Below are positions 43,411 to 53,003 of a stretch of 64,000 nt of DNA, one piece after another; position 1 is the first letter of the stretch, and each line of letters starts with the position of its first letter. Location: the NCBI RefSeq assembly GCF_902833085.1, contig NZ_CADFEB010000003.1, positions 779,312-843,311 of the forward strand, read 5' to 3'. Origin of the DNA: Burkholderia ubonensis. GTDB taxonomy: Bacteria; Pseudomonadota; Gammaproteobacteria; Burkholderiales; Burkholderiaceae. Under the pieces are notes generated by a model. The model was not told the DNA's origin, made no database searches, and worked only from the letters and a program-made list of their open reading frames with translations. The translations under genes and the position numbers were made by a program.

Positions 43411-43983
43411 TCAAACCGGCGCCGGATTGATCAGCGCGGTCAGGACATGGTCCGCCCACGCGCCGTTGATGCGCAGATACGCGCGCGCATAGCCTTCCCG
43501 CTCGAATCCGAGCCGTTCGAGGAGCCGCGCGCTGCGCCGGTTTTCGGGACGATGATTGGCCATCACGCGATGCAGCGCGAGCTCGTCGAACACGTAGCGA
43601 ATCGCGGTCTCGAGGCACTCGTGCATCAATCCCCGACCTTCGCAATCGCGTGCGATCGAAAAGCCGAGATAGCACGCGCGGAACGGCTCCGGAACGATCT
43701 GCGTGAAATTGCAATCGCCGATCAATCGATCGTCGTCCTTATCGAACATCAGAAGGTGCACGGCGCGGCCGGCGGCGATGTTTTCCTCCATCGACTGCAG
43801 CCGCATCTCGATCGCATGCCGGGTGTAAAACGAATCGGGCCGCGACGGCTCCCACGGCATCAGATGCGTGCGGTTTTCGACGTAGTACGCGAGCATATCC
43901 GGCGCGTATGCGCGATCGGCCGGGCGGAGCAGCAGGCGGTCGGTGATGAGCGGGTTCGGCAGGATCGGGGGCGCGAATTTCAT
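43411..43983 (-). CDS. GNAT acetyltransferase, RimJ/RimL-like
   Basis: 190 residues. Motifs LGFSIARDCEGRGLMHECLETAIRYVF (acetyl-CoA loop) and HRVMANHRPENRRSARLLERLGFEREGYARAYLRI are typical of RimJ-type N-acetyltransferases. It may acetylate the N-terminus of a ribosomal protein or another amine; family members often have unexpected substrates. ATG at 43983 begins MKFAPPILPNPLITDRLLL, the natural family start. No neighbouring gene suggests a specific pathway. Confidence 0.88.
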   Translation of the reverse strand: MKFAPPILPNPLITDRLLLRPADRAYAPDMLAYYVENRTHLMPWEPSRPDSFYTRHAIEMRLQSMEENIAAGRAVHLLMFDKDDDRLIGDCNFTQIVPEPFRACYLGFSIARDCEGRGLMHECLETAIRYVFDELALHRVMANHRPENRRSARLLERLGFEREGYARAYLRINGAWADHVLTALINPAPV

Positions 43984-44122
43984 CGGCGGATCGAACAGGA
44001 GCGGAGGTCGAAGGCAGGAAGATAGCGCAGCCTGCCGTCGTCGGCACGAGCGCCCACGCGGGCCTGATCGGATCAAAAAGTGAAAACGTTGCAGATCCTT
44101 GCGACGGCCCCGGATCGCGGAC

Positions 44123-44147
44123 AAAAAAATGCCCGCGGTACGCGGGC
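44123..44147 (-). terminator. Rho-independent terminator
   Basis: On the minus strand a GC-rich hairpin (arms of 7 bases, 44131-44137 and 44141-44147, with a three-base loop) is followed by seven T (44129-44123). It ends transcription of the small gene at 44278-44604. The combination of strong stem and T-run is the clearest terminator in the window. Confidence 0.85.
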
Positions 44148-44222
44148 GAGCTTCGCTCTGAGAAACCTCAAAAACAAACTGGACGACTGATCGTACTCCT
44201 CGAAAATCCCGCGTTCGACACA

Positions 44223-44245
44223 GGTAAACCCGTTCGCGGTTTACC
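44223..44245. other. Inverted repeat downstream of the 108-residue gene
   Basis: GGTAAACC (44223-44230) and GGTTTACC (44238-44245), perfect eight-base arms, 33 bases past the stop codon of the minus-strand gene. Perhaps a processing site or a weak terminator ahead of the strong one. Confidence 0.4.
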
Positions 44246-44277
44246 CGCTCGGCGACGCGCGATACCGGGCGAATCGC

Positions 44278-44604
44278 TCAGTGCAATTGCTGCTTCAGAT
44301 CCGAGAGCTCCGAATGCATCGAGCTCACCGCGTTCATGATGCCGGCATCGACACCGCCGGCCTTCATGCAGGCGCGCTCGGCGCGATCACCGATCCGTTC
44401 GAGATCGTCGACCCATTGGCGGATGCGATCGTCGTCGCCGGACGCCGCGATCTTCTTCGCCGACTTGCATTCCTTGTCCAGCTCGTCCACCCAGTTCAGC
44501 AAGTCCTTGGGCGCTGTCTTGTCCGAGTGGCAGGTCCGTGATGCCTCGCTGATTGTCTGCTGCAGGTGGCTGAAGCGCTGTTGCATCTCGCTGGCTTGCA
44601 ACAT
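44278..44604 (-). CDS. Small helical protein of unknown function
   Basis: 108 residues, strongly helical and hydrophilic, with heptad-like patterns in the N- and C-terminal thirds (MQQRFSHLQQTISEASR and NAVSSMHSELSDLKQQL), consistent with a coiled coil or helical bundle. It has three Cys (in TCHSD, KECKS and RACMKA). No signal peptide, no recognised domain. Upstream is a good ribosome-binding site (AGGAGG before the ATG). It seems to be a single-gene unit with its own terminator. I do not recognise a family. Confidence 0.75.
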   Translation of the reverse strand: MLQASEMQQRFSHLQQTISEASRTCHSDKTAPKDLLNWVDELDKECKSAKKIAASGDDDRIRQWVDDLERIGDRAERACMKAGGVDAGIMNAVSSMHSELSDLKQQLH

Positions 44605-45102
44605 GATGACCTCCTACATGAATGTCGGCGCCCGGCGAATCCGGGCAGCCGATCACGCCGTACTTCCCCTCCACCGCCATCCACAACGGCGAGCCGGGGG
44701 TCGAAGCGATGCAGGTTGGTTGTGCCGGAACGGCCACCGGCCCACGAGGAGCAGGCTTCTAGTGTAGGTCATCGGCGACGGCCCGTTCGTCGGCGCACGC
44801 GTGGCGCAGCCGCGCGCCGCCGGTCGAACGGCAGGCTCGCGATCGGATGAATGAACGGATCGGACCCCGAGCGCGGGCTTGCACGGCCCCGCGCGGCCGT
44901 CGCGCGGCGCAACGCGGCGTACTTGGCGCACGCGTCGCCGTTCGATTCAGGGGGCGCAAGCATGTCACTTCGCTGACTCGCTACCGTCACATTCGGAAAC
45001 GTCAGCGGAAAATGACCGCGCGAAATGACGGCGGAAAGGGATCGCGCCGGCCGAGCGGCCGGGATCAGGCGGGCCGTATCGGCAACGCCCGGCCGGATTG
45101 CA
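44605..45102. other. Intergenic region without a recognised gene
   Basis: About 500 bases upstream of the small helical gene and downstream of the H-NS-like gene. Short frames occur but none resembles a protein. I see no strong palindrome or terminator. It probably holds the promoter of the small gene. Confidence 0.4.
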
Positions 45103-45429
45103 TCAATCCTCGCCCGGCCACCAGGGCTTGGCCTCGGGTCGGATCAGATAGTCGTCCGGATTCTTGTCGGCCAGCCATTTCGGGCGGGCGCCGCGACCCG
45201 TCCAGGAATTACCCGACGACGGATCGTAGTACTTGGCGGGATGCTTCTTCGGCCGGTCCTTCACGAAGCCGGCCGCACGGAGCAGTTCCACCTCCGTGAT
45301 GCCGTATTCCTTGACCTGTTCCCGGATCCTGGCCAATGCTTCCGCCTTCTCTTTCGTCCGGGCTTCTTCGACGAGCAGGTTGAGGTGGCCGAGCTGCTGC
45401 TGCAGCGTTTGAATTTTGCTGGATGTCAC
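45103..45429 (-). CDS. H-NS family nucleoid-associated protein
   Basis: 108 residues. The N-terminal half is a coiled-coil oligomerisation region (QTLQQQLGHLNLLVEEARTKEKAEALARI). The C-terminal half holds the DNA-binding segment with AKYYDPSSGNSWTGRGARPKWL, matching the H-NS/BpH3 family, where the W-x-G-R-G-x-x-P loop inserts in the minor groove of AT-rich DNA. Such proteins silence foreign AT-rich genes and shape the nucleoid. It lies alone between intergenic stretches. Confidence 0.92.
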   Translation of the reverse strand: MTSSKIQTLQQQLGHLNLLVEEARTKEKAEALARIREQVKEYGITEVELLRAAGFVKDRPKKHPAKYYDPSSGNSWTGRGARPKWLADKNPDDYLIRPEAKPWWPGED

Positions 45430-45794
45430 GTGGCGTTTTCTTCGTCGATGCGGTGCCCGGCATCGACCGGGGCACGCGGATTCCCTTCACTCGTTCACAG
45501 TCTGCCTGACCGTTGCCGAATGAGGCGGTGTCGGGGTTTTGACCGCCCGGCTTTCTGCGCAAGTCGACCATGCCGCTCGCGAGCCGTTCAGAGTCCGTAA
45601 CGTCAAGCACACTGAATGAAACAAGTCGCGATTGTAGCAGTCCGCGCGGGCATCGCCGCTTTCGATCGACGTTCGCGGCGATCGACCAACGAACGGGACC
45701 GTAAACGAACCGGGGCGGGCCCTTGCAGCCCGCCCCGGTCCTGCCCCTCGCTCGACGCCGTCGCGAATCCGGACGCCGGACCCGCGTCGCCGGA
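45430..45794. other. Intergenic region, H-NS upstream and thiolase downstream
   Basis: 365 bases that hold the promoter of the H-NS-like gene and, at its right end, the 31-base terminator hairpin of the thiolase operon. I see no gene. Some AT-rich patches near 45590-45640 may be the H-NS gene's promoter. Confidence 0.5.
45709..45739 (-). terminator. Strong hairpin after the thiolase gene
   Basis: Arms of twelve bases, ACCGGGGCGGGC (45709-45720) and GCCCGCCCCGGT (45728-45739), perfect, with a seven-base loop, 56 bases downstream of the thiolase stop. The minus strand then reads a T-containing stretch. It probably ends the acyl-CoA operon. Confidence 0.65.
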
Positions 45795-46988
45795 TCAGGA
45801 CAGGCGTTCGATCGCGATCGCCGTCGCCTCGCCGCCGCCGATGCAGAGCGACGCCACGCCGCGCCGCAATCCATGCGTCTCGAGCGCCGCGAGCAGCGTG
45901 ACCATCACGCGCGCGCCGGACGCGCCGATCGGGTGGCCGAGCGCGCACGCGCCGCCGTGCACGTTGACTTTGTCATGCGGCAGGTCGAGATCGCGCATCG
46001 CGGCCATCGCGACCACCGCGAACGCTTCGTTGATCTCGAACAGGTCGACGTCCCGCAGCGCCCAGCCGGTCTTCTCCGACAGCTTGCGCAGCGCGCCGAC
46101 CGGCGCCGTCGGGAACAGCGCGGGCTTGTCCGCATAAGTCGAATGGCCGACGATCACCGCCTTCGGCGTCAGGCCGCGCCGCGCCGCTTCCGACCGGCGC
46201 ATCAGCACCAGCGCCGCGGCGCCGTCCGAGATCGACGACGAATTCGCGGCCGTCACCGTGCCGCCTTCGCGGAACGCCGGCTTGAGCGTCGGGATCTTGT
46301 CGAGCTTCGCCTTGCCCGGCTGCTCGTCGATGCTCACCACCGTGTCGGTCTTGCCCGCGCGCACCTGCACCGGCGCGACTTCGGCCGCGAACCGGCCGCT
46401 CGCGATCGCCTGCTGCGCGCGCGTGAGCGACGTGATCGCGAACGCGTCCTGCGCGTCGCGCGTGAAGCCGTAGGCCGCCGCGCAGTCCTCGGCGAACGTG
46501 CCCATCAGGCGGCCCTTGTCATATGCGTCCTCGAGGCCGTCGAGGAACATGTGGTCGAGCACCTGCCCGTGTCCCATCCGGTAGCCGCCGCGCGCCTTCG
46601 GCAGCAGGTACGGTGCGTTGCTCATGCTCTCCATGCCCCCCGCCACCAGCACGTCCGCCGAGCCCGCGACGAGCAGGTCGTGCGCGAACATCGCGGCCTT
46701 CATGCCGGACCCGCACATCTTGTTGACCGTGGTCGCGCCCGCCGCCAGCGGCAGCCCCGCCTTCAGCGCCGCCTGCCGGGCCGGCGCCTGTCCCTGCCCC
46801 GCGGGCAGCACGCAGCCGAAGACGATCTCGTCCACCTGGTCGGCCGGCACGCCGGCGCGTTCGAGCGCCGCGCGAATCGCCACCGCGCCCAGCTCGCTCG
46901 CCGTCGCGGCGGCCAGGTCGCCCTGGAAACCGCCCATCGGGGTGCGGGCCGCACCGACGATGACAATCGGATCGTGTTGTGTCGTCAT
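45795..46988 (-). CDS. Acetyl-CoA C-acetyltransferase (thiolase)
   Basis: 397 residues with the thiolase active-site elements: Cys in MCGSGMKAAMF (about residue 90), His in CALGHPIGASGAR, and a second Cys in CIGGGEATA near the end. It condenses or cleaves acetyl units with CoA. It is last of an operon of acyl-CoA synthetase, SDR and thiolase. Together they look like degradation of a branched acid or a similar acyl chain, or PHA-type metabolism. ATG at 46988; spacing to the SDR stop is 19 bases. Confidence 0.93.
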   Translation of the reverse strand: MTTQHDPIVIVGAARTPMGGFQGDLAAATASELGAVAIRAALERAGVPADQVDEIVFGCVLPAGQGQAPARQAALKAGLPLAAGATTVNKMCGSGMKAAMFAHDLLVAGSADVLVAGGMESMSNAPYLLPKARGGYRMGHGQVLDHMFLDGLEDAYDKGRLMGTFAEDCAAAYGFTRDAQDAFAITSLTRAQQAIASGRFAAEVAPVQVRAGKTDTVVSIDEQPGKAKLDKIPTLKPAFREGGTVTAANSSSISDGAAALVLMRRSEAARRGLTPKAVIVGHSTYADKPALFPTAPVGALRKLSEKTGWALRDVDLFEINEAFAVVAMAAMRDLDLPHDKVNVHGGACALGHPIGASGARVMVTLLAALETHGLRRGVASLCIGGGEATAIAIERLS

Positions 46989-47007
46989 GGTTAATGCTCC
47001 TTGAGAG

Positions 47008-47775
47008 TCAGCGCGGCGCCATCCGCAACGCGCCGTCGAGTCGAATGACTTCGCCGTTCAGCATCGTGTTCCCGGCGATGTGCCGCACCAGCGCGGCGAA
47101 CTCCTCCGGGCGGCCGAGACGCGACGGAAACGGCACGCTCCGGCCCAGCGAGTCCTGCACGTCCTGCGGCATCCCGGTCATCATCGGCGTCGCGAAGATC
47201 CCCGGCGCGATCGTCACGACGCGGATGCCGAAGCGCGCAAGCTCCCGCGCGATCGGCAGCGTCATCCCGACCACGCCGCCCTTCGACGCCGCATAGGCCG
47301 CCTGGCCGATCTGCCCGTCGAACGCGGCGATCGACGCGGTGTTGACGATCACGCCGCGCTCGCCGTTCGCGTCGGCGTCCTGCTTCGACATCGCGTCGGC
47401 CGCCAGCCGGATCATGTTGAAGGTCCCGACCAGGTTGATCGAGACCGCGCGCGCGAAGCTCGCGAGCCGGTGCGGCCCGTCGCGCCCGACGACCTTCTCG
47501 CCGGGCGCCACGCCCGCGCAGTTGACGAGCCCGTCGATTCGGCCGAACGCGTCGAGCGTGGCGGCGAGCGCGGCCTGCCCGTCGGCTTCGCTGGTCACGT
47601 CGGCCGCGTGGCTGCGCGCCGCCGCGCCGAGTTCGCGCGCCACGGCCGCCGCGGCATCGCCGTTGACGTCGACCAGCATCGCCCGGCCGCCGTGCTCGAC
47701 GACCATGCGCGCCACGGCCGCGCCCAGGCCGGAGCCGGCGCCCGTGACCAGAAACACGCGGTTATCGATGTTCAT
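47008..47775 (-). CDS. SDR dehydrogenase, 3-hydroxyacyl-CoA dehydrogenase type
   Basis: 255 residues of the short-chain dehydrogenase family. The nucleotide-binding motif TGAGSGLG is at about 11-18, DVN at the end of beta2 favours NAD, and the catalytic Ser-Tyr-Lys are in [10 protein letters not shown] and YAASKGG. The sequence resembles 17-beta-HSD10-like 3-hydroxy-2-methylbutyryl-CoA dehydrogenases. It would oxidise the beta-hydroxy acyl-CoA before the thiolase step. It lies between the acyl-CoA synthetase and thiolase genes with short spacers. Confidence 0.9.
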   Translation of the reverse strand: MNIDNRVFLVTGAGSGLGAAVARMVVEHGGRAMLVDVNGDAAAAVARELGAAARSHAADVTSEADGQAALAATLDAFGRIDGLVNCAGVAPGEKVVGRDGPHRLASFARAVSINLVGTFNMIRLAADAMSKQDADANGERGVIVNTASIAAFDGQIGQAAYAASKGGVVGMTLPIARELARFGIRVVTIAPGIFATPMMTGMPQDVQDSLGRSVPFPSRLGRPEEFAALVRHIAGNTMLNGEVIRLDGALRMAPR

Positions 47776-47790
47776 TCGTTGTTCCTCCGT

Positions 47791-49497
47791 TCAGTTCTTC
47801 GCGTTTTGTTCGACCGCCATCTTGCGCAGCACGAAGCGCTGGATCTTGCCGCTCGGCGTCTTCGGCAGCGCGTCGACGAATTCGACCGCGCGCGGATACG
47901 CATGCGCGGACAGGCGCTTCTTCACGTGCAGGCTCAGTTCGTCGGCCAGCGCCGGCGAGCCCGCGTGGCCGTCCGACAGCACGACGTACGCCTTGACGAT
48001 CTCGGTGCGCTCCGGATCGGGCACGCCGATCACGGCCGCCTCCATCACGGCCGGATGCTCGATCAGCGCGCTTTCGACGTCGAACGGCCCGATCCGGTAG
48101 CCGGCGGACGTGATCACGTCGTCCGCGCGGCCGATGAAGCTGATGCTGCCGTCCGGCTCCAGCTCCACGTTGTCGCCGGTGCGGTAATAGCCGCCGGCGA
48201 TGGCCGGCGTCTGCCAGCGCCAGTAGCCGGTGAACCACAGCAGCGGCGAGCGCGCGATGTCGACCGCCAGCACGCCGGGCTGGTTCGGCCCGAGTTCGCG
48301 GCCCGCGTCGTCGAGCACCGCGACCCGGTAGCCGGGCATCGCGACGCCGGCCGAGCCGGGATGCACCGGATGCGCGAGGCCGTGATGGTTGTTCACCACC
48401 ATGCCGAGCTCGGTCTGCCCGTAGTGATCGCGAATCGGCGCGGCAAGCTCGGCGTCGAACCAGCGGATGACTTCCGGATTCAGCGGTTCGCCCGCGCTGC
48501 TCACGACGCGCAGGCGGCCCCGGATGCGCGCGGCCGGCCCGGCGCCGGCCGCCATCAGCAGCCGGTACGCGGTCGGCGAGCCGGCGAGGCTGGTGATGCC
48601 GAGCCGCTCGATCACGTCATAGGTCGCGTCGACCGAGAAGCCGCCTTCGACCAGCGTCGTCGCATGGCCGAGCAGCAGCGGCCCGGTGATCGCGTAATAG
48701 AGCCCGTAGGCCCAGCCCGGGTCCGCGATGTTCCAGAACCGGTCGTCCGGACGCAGGTCCACCGCGTCGCGCATGTACGCGCCGAACGCGAGCAACGCGT
48801 GCAGCGGCACCGGCACGCCCTTCGGCAGCCCGGTCGTGCCCGACGTCGACATCATCAGGAACAGGTCCGTGCCGGTGCGCGGCACGGGCTCGAATGCATC
48901 GGGCTGCGCATCGAGCGCGGCGAGGAAATCGATGTCGCCGCCGCGCAGCGGCTCGTCTTCCTCATGCAGCGGCTCGTCCTCTCCATGCAGCGGCTCGTCC
49001 GGCCGGCGCACGGTCGCCACCGGCGGGCACGCCGCGATTTCATCGAGCTTCGCGCGGTTCGCGACGTTGGTCACGACCAGCTTCGCGTCGCTCATGCGCA
49101 GCCGGTGCTCGATCGCCTTCGGCCCGAACGCCGTGAACAGCGGCTGGTACACCGCGCCCGCGCGCCACACGCCGAGGATCGTCGCGACCAGTTCGGGCGT
49201 GCGCGGCAGCAGGCCGGCCACGGCGTCGCCGGGCTGAACGCCCTGCGCGACGAGGAGATGGGCGACGCGCGCCGACAGCGCCTGCATCTGCGCAAAGCTG
49301 AAGCTGTGATGCCGGCCGCCGGCATCGATCCAGTCGAGCGCGGTCCCGCCGGCCGCCACGTGCCGGTCGCAGCATTCGACGCAGGCGTTCAGCCCGCGCG
49401 CGAGGTCGCCGTCGAGGCGCGCCGCGGCGGCATCGAGGCTGAAGCGGGCCACCGCATCGGCGTAGGCGGGGATGGCGTCGGCGATCTGATCTGGCAT
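47791..49497 (-). CDS. Acyl-CoA synthetase (AMP-forming)
   Basis: 568 residues of the adenylate-forming family. The motif STSGTTGLPKG (around residue 224) and the YYRTGDNVELEPDG and GRADDVITSAGYRIGPFDVES motifs are intact, and the catalytic Lys is in PKTPSGKIQRF near the C-terminus. It activates an acid to its acyl-CoA for the following dehydrogenase and thiolase. ATG at 49497 has a GGAGG site 8 bases upstream. An odd internal repeat (DEPLHGE-type, three units of 7 residues) lies near residue 170 in a loop and does not disturb the motifs. Confidence 0.9.
   Translation of the reverse strand: MPDQIADAIPAYADAVARFSLDAAAARLDGDLARGLNACVECCDRHVAAGGTALDWIDAGGRHHSFSFAQMQALSARVAHLLVAQGVQPGDAVAGLLPRTPELVATILGVWRAGAVYQPLFTAFGPKAIEHRLRMSDAKLVVTNVANRAKLDEIAACPPVATVRRPDEPLHGEDEPLHEEDEPLRGGDIDFLAALDAQPDAFEPVPRTGTDLFLMMSTSGTTGLPKGVPVPLHALLAFGAYMRDAVDLRPDDRFWNIADPGWAYGLYYAITGPLLLGHATTLVEGGFSVDATYDVIERLGITSLAGSPTAYRLLMAAGAGPAARIRGRLRVVSSAGEPLNPEVIRWFDAELAAPIRDHYGQTELGMVVNNHHGLAHPVHPGSAGVAMPGYRVAVLDDAGRELGPNQPGVLAVDIARSPLLWFTGYWRWQTPAIAGGYYRTGDNVELEPDGSISFIGRADDVITSAGYRIGPFDVESALIEHPAVMEAAVIGVPDPERTEIVKAYVVLSDGHAGSPALADELSLHVKKRLSAHAYPRAVEFVDALPKTPSGKIQRFVLRKMAVEQNAKN
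48945..49007 (-). repeat. Three 21-bp tandem repeats inside the acyl-CoA synthetase gene
   Basis: Units begin at 48945, 48966 and 48987 with the shared core GCAGCGGCTCGTC on the plus strand. They are in frame and encode repeats of DEPLxxE on the minus strand. The number of units may vary without breaking the frame. Confidence 0.85.
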
Positions 49498-49641
49498 GGG
49501 TGTCTCCTCCCGTTGACTCGCTGCCGGCAGAGCGGCCGGCGCGGCAGATTCGTTCCCGATGGTAGTCATCGCCGACATTGCAAACAATGACAAATCGAGT
49601 CTACGATTCTGATCGGAAATACCATATTCGGAGGGTCCGTG

Positions 49642-50676
49642 GTGGAACGGCACATGATCGCGCCGGGCTTCGTCGAGGACGCGCTCGCATGCCTACGCCA
49701 GCAAGGCGTCGACGTGCAGCCGCTGCTGCGCGCGGCCGGGCTGCCGGCCGAGGTGGACAGCCCGGTCACGATCCAGCAGTACGGGCGGCTGTGGCTGGCG
49801 ATGGCCGACGCGCTCGACGACGAGTTCTTCGGCCTCGCCGCGCGGCCGATGCGCGTGGGCAGCTTCGCGCTGCTGTGTCACGCGGTCCTGCATGCGGCCA
49901 CGCTCGAGCAGGCGCTGCGGCGCGCGCTGCGGTTTCTGCGGGTGGTGCTCGACCACCCGCACGGCCGGCTGCAGGTGGCCGGCGGCGAGGCGCGCATCGT
50001 GCTCGCCGACGCGGGCGGGCCGCGCCCTGCGTTCGCGTATCGCACGTTCTGGCTGATCCTGCTCGGGCTCGCGTGCTGGCTGATCGGGCGGCGCATTCCG
50101 CTGCGGCGCATCGATTTCTCGTGCGCGAGCCCCGCCCATCGCGCCGACTACAGCCAGTTCTTCGGCGCGCCGGTGCATTTCGACCGGCCCGATTGCCGGC
50201 TCACGTTCGACGCGGCCTATCTGCGCCTGCCCACGATCCGCTCCGAGCAGGCGCTGAAGACCTTCCTGCGCGGCGCGCCCGCCAACATCCTGGTGCGCTA
50301 CCGTCACGACTCGGGGTGGGTCGCGAAGATCCGCGCGCACCTGAAGGCCATTCCGGCGGCGGATTGGCCGAACTTCGACGCGCTGGCCGCGCGGCTCGAC
50401 CTGCCGCCGGCGACGCTGCGGCGGCGCTTGCGCAGCGAAGGGCAGAGCTTCGCGGCGATCAAGGACGAGATGCGCAGCGTGATCGCGCAGTCGCTGCTGC
50501 GCGACGGCACGCGCAGCGTGGCCGACATCGCGGGCGAGCTGGGCTTCTCCGAGCCGAGCGCGTTTCATCGCGCGTTCCGCAAATGGACCGGGCAGTCGCC
50601 CGGCGGGTTTCGGTCGGATCATGCGGGCTTGCGTCGCTCATCCGGTTCGTCGCGCGAACGGATGGCAGACGATTGA
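49642..50676 (+). CDS. AraC family regulator with N-terminal arabinose-binding-type domain
   Basis: 344 residues. The N-terminal domain (about 1-180) matches the sensing domain of OruR/ArgR-type AraC regulators; the C-terminal part has two HTH units: FDALAARLDLPPATLRRRLRSEGQSF and SVADIAGELGFSEPSAFHRAFRKWTGQSPGGFR. GTG at 49642 has GGAGGG six bases upstream; GTG 49639 and ATG 49654 are weaker. It is divergent from the acyl-CoA synthetase operon and probably controls it. Confidence 0.88.
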   Translation: MERHMIAPGFVEDALACLRQQGVDVQPLLRAAGLPAEVDSPVTIQQYGRLWLAMADALDDEFFGLAARPMRVGSFALLCHAVLHAATLEQALRRALRFLRVVLDHPHGRLQVAGGEARIVLADAGGPRPAFAYRTFWLILLGLACWLIGRRIPLRRIDFSCASPAHRADYSQFFGAPVHFDRPDCRLTFDAAYLRLPTIRSEQALKTFLRGAPANILVRYRHDSGWVAKIRAHLKAIPAADWPNFDALAARLDLPPATLRRRLRSEGQSFAAIKDEMRSVIAQSLLRDGTRSVADIAGELGFSEPSAFHRAFRKWTGQSPGGFRSDHAGLRRSSGSSRERMADD

Positions 50677-50756
50677 GGTACCTTGCGTGCGTGCCCGCCC
50701 AAGCCGCAAGCGCTTGCTTACGCGTCGCGCATCGATCCATCACGACAACAACGGCC

Positions 50757-51614
50757 ATGTCCTATACCAACGCATTCGTTCATCCGTCCGCCGGCATCGT
50801 CGGCCGGCTCGCCAACCGGGTCGTCGCGAGCCGTCCGCTGCTGCGCACCCGCCGCGCGCTGCTGTCGCGGCTGCCGTTCCTGCAACTCGCCAGCGACGTG
50901 CAGGACGTCGTGTATTGCACGTGGCTCGTCGATCTCGCTGACGTCGCGCATCTGGTGCCGCCCGGCGTCGGGCTCGCCGCGCGCGACGGCAAGACGCCGT
51001 TCACCATCCTGACCTACGCGCACCGCCACTTCGGCCCGCGCGCCGCCGGCCCGCTGCGCCGCCTCTTTCCGTCGCCGCTGCAAAGCAACTGGCGGCTTTA
51101 CGTCGATACGCTTGCGGGACGGAAGCCGGCCGAATCGACGGTCCTGTTCGTGAAGAACGTCTTCGACCATCCGCTTTATGCGCTCGGCAGCCGGCTGTTC
51201 AGCGACGCGTTGCCGTCGCATCTCGCGCAGCGCTTCGAGCATGCGGCGCGTGACGGACGATTCAGTACGCTGCTCGCGGGCGGCGACGGCAGCGCGCCGG
51301 ATTTTCGCTGCGTCGCCGAGACGATTTCCGAACGCACGCTGCCCGACGAACTCGCGCCGTTCTTCGATTCATGGCGCAGTGCGGTGACGTTCCTGTGCCT
51401 GCAGCATGGTGCGGTTGCGCATGTCGAGGATTGCAATGGCCTCGCGCATGCGCGCATCGACCTGCCGATCGACGTCGAGGCTGTCGAGCCGCTCAGGACG
51501 GTGGAGCCGGTTGGCCATGGCGAGTTCCTGCAGCGGATCGGCGCGGTTGGCGCGCCGTTCTGTTTTGTCGTTCCGGGCGTTGCGTTTCGTGTGTTGTCGG
51601 AGCGGGTGCTCTGA
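50757..51614 (+). CDS. Protein of unknown function, acetoacetate-decarboxylase-like fold likely
   Basis: 285 residues, no signal peptide. The pattern YCTWLVDLADVAHLVPPGVGLAARDGKTPFTILTYAHRHFGP and the YVD, FVKNVFDHPLY stretches recall the DUF2071/acetoacetate-decarboxylase-like superfamily, but I could not place it firmly. It starts 80 bases after the AraC regulator in the same direction and might be co-transcribed. The function is unknown. ATG at 50757 is the best start: MSYTNAFVHPS begins a well-formed N-terminus. Confidence 0.65.
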   Translation: MSYTNAFVHPSAGIVGRLANRVVASRPLLRTRRALLSRLPFLQLASDVQDVVYCTWLVDLADVAHLVPPGVGLAARDGKTPFTILTYAHRHFGPRAAGPLRRLFPSPLQSNWRLYVDTLAGRKPAESTVLFVKNVFDHPLYALGSRLFSDALPSHLAQRFEHAARDGRFSTLLAGGDGSAPDFRCVAETISERTLPDELAPFFDSWRSAVTFLCLQHGAVAHVEDCNGLAHARIDLPIDVEAVEPLRTVEPVGHGEFLQRIGAVGAPFCFVVPGVAFRVLSERVL

Positions 51615-51809
51615 TGCCTGGTCGCGCGTCAAAGCGCGCAGCATTCACCTCCGCCGCTCGATACCCCCTCGAGCGCGGACATCCGGACAACGGGCCGGAA
51701 ACGTGTGCCGCGGATCCCGAAGTAGTATTCCCGCGCCTTTCCTGCAAGCCCAAACCGCAACGCTTCTCGACGCTCTGAACGGAATGGGCCTACGCGTGAG
51801 AATGAGACC

Positions 51810-52817
51810 CTAGAAGTTGCGCGCCAGGCCGACCATGAACATGTCCTGATCCTTGTTGTTGCCGGTTGCGACACGATTGAAGCGCAAGCTCGCCGCCCAA
51901 TCGTTCGTGACCTGATAGGTCACCTGCGCGCTGAGCAAGGCATTGAGTCTCGTTTTGCTCGAGACCTCGTCACGATCATGCGAGAGATACGGACCTACAC
52001 CTGCCGAAAGCGTCCATTTGATCTTGATCGGCGCGACGTACCAGAATTGCGCCGCCACACCTCTTCGGCCGGCGACGCCGTTGTTGCCTTCGTAGACGAA
52101 GCTCGCCGAATAGGCCCACGCATTGCCGAGCGGCCGCTTGACTTCGACCATATACCCCTTTTCGATCGGCACTTGGGGACGGTTCGTCTGCGACGTCCCG
52201 GCCCAAACGCTAACCTGCGTCTTGCCGTCCGAAAACGCCGGGCCAGGATCGCCGCCGAAATCCGAGCCGATGCCGAAGAGCACCGCGTCGGAATTGAATC
52301 CGTCGATCATCTGGATGTGGTTGTACTGCACCTTGAGGAAGAAGCGGTTGGGAACGAGGTAATACCGCACTGCCGCTGAGGCACGCACGCCCCATCGCTT
52401 TTCGTTACGCGGCTGGTTGTCGACATGCGTCGTGTCCATGCTGAAATACGGCCCAGCCGACAATTCGAGCGCCAGGCGATCGCCGACCGGCCAACGAAAC
52501 GAACCCAGGGCGGCGAAGCCGTCACGGTGGTGATCGCTGGGATGCCCCTCGTTCACATACGCGAGGTAGACCGAAAGGTAGTCATTCAGGACGTCGCCGA
52601 AGCCGACTTCGTAGGCACGCCAACGCATATCGCCACCCTCGGTCGCGCGTCCGTTGCCGTACACCGCATAGACGTCGATCGTTCTTTCCGATGGCTTGAA
52701 CCCGGTCGGCGAGCTCGAAGGACTGTCCTCGGCGTGCGCGAGGCCTGCCAGACTTGCCAGACCGACGATCGAGCTTGCGAGGACGAAGCGCGAATAGATG
52801 CGACGGCACTGTCCCAT
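51810..52817 (-). CDS. Outer-membrane beta-barrel protein of unknown function
   Basis: 335 residues with a signal peptide (YSRFVLASSIVGLASLAGLAHA, then EDSPS). The rest shows alternating aromatic/hydrophobic strands with short turns, and the C-terminus ends in FMVGLARNF, whose final Phe is typical for barrel assembly. It is probably a 12- or so-stranded barrel such as the PagL/lipid A deacylase or MipA-like groups, but no catalytic signature is evident. It is transcribed alone and divergent from the deoxyribose cluster. Confidence 0.7.
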   Translation of the reverse strand: MGQCRRIYSRFVLASSIVGLASLAGLAHAEDSPSSSPTGFKPSERTIDVYAVYGNGRATEGGDMRWRAYEVGFGDVLNDYLSVYLAYVNEGHPSDHHRDGFAALGSFRWPVGDRLALELSAGPYFSMDTTHVDNQPRNEKRWGVRASAAVRYYLVPNRFFLKVQYNHIQMIDGFNSDAVLFGIGSDFGGDPGPAFSDGKTQVSVWAGTSQTNRPQVPIEKGYMVEVKRPLGNAWAYSASFVYEGNNGVAGRRGVAAQFWYVAPIKIKWTLSAGVGPYLSHDRDEVSSKTRLNALLSAQVTYQVTNDWAASLRFNRVATGNNKDQDMFMVGLARNF

Positions 52818-53003
52818 TTGGACACCCCCTCACCTTGGTAACCGCGACATCTTGGACAAGTTGATGGCGATTATAGGTGGCCTCGGGTTATAGGGGCAAT
52901 CCACACTGACCCGCCTGATTTCTTAGGGTCATTTCAATTTTGGGGAACGGCCGCGCGCGGCAGCAATGCCCACCCGTGACACCCATCACATCTGAAGATT
53001 GCA

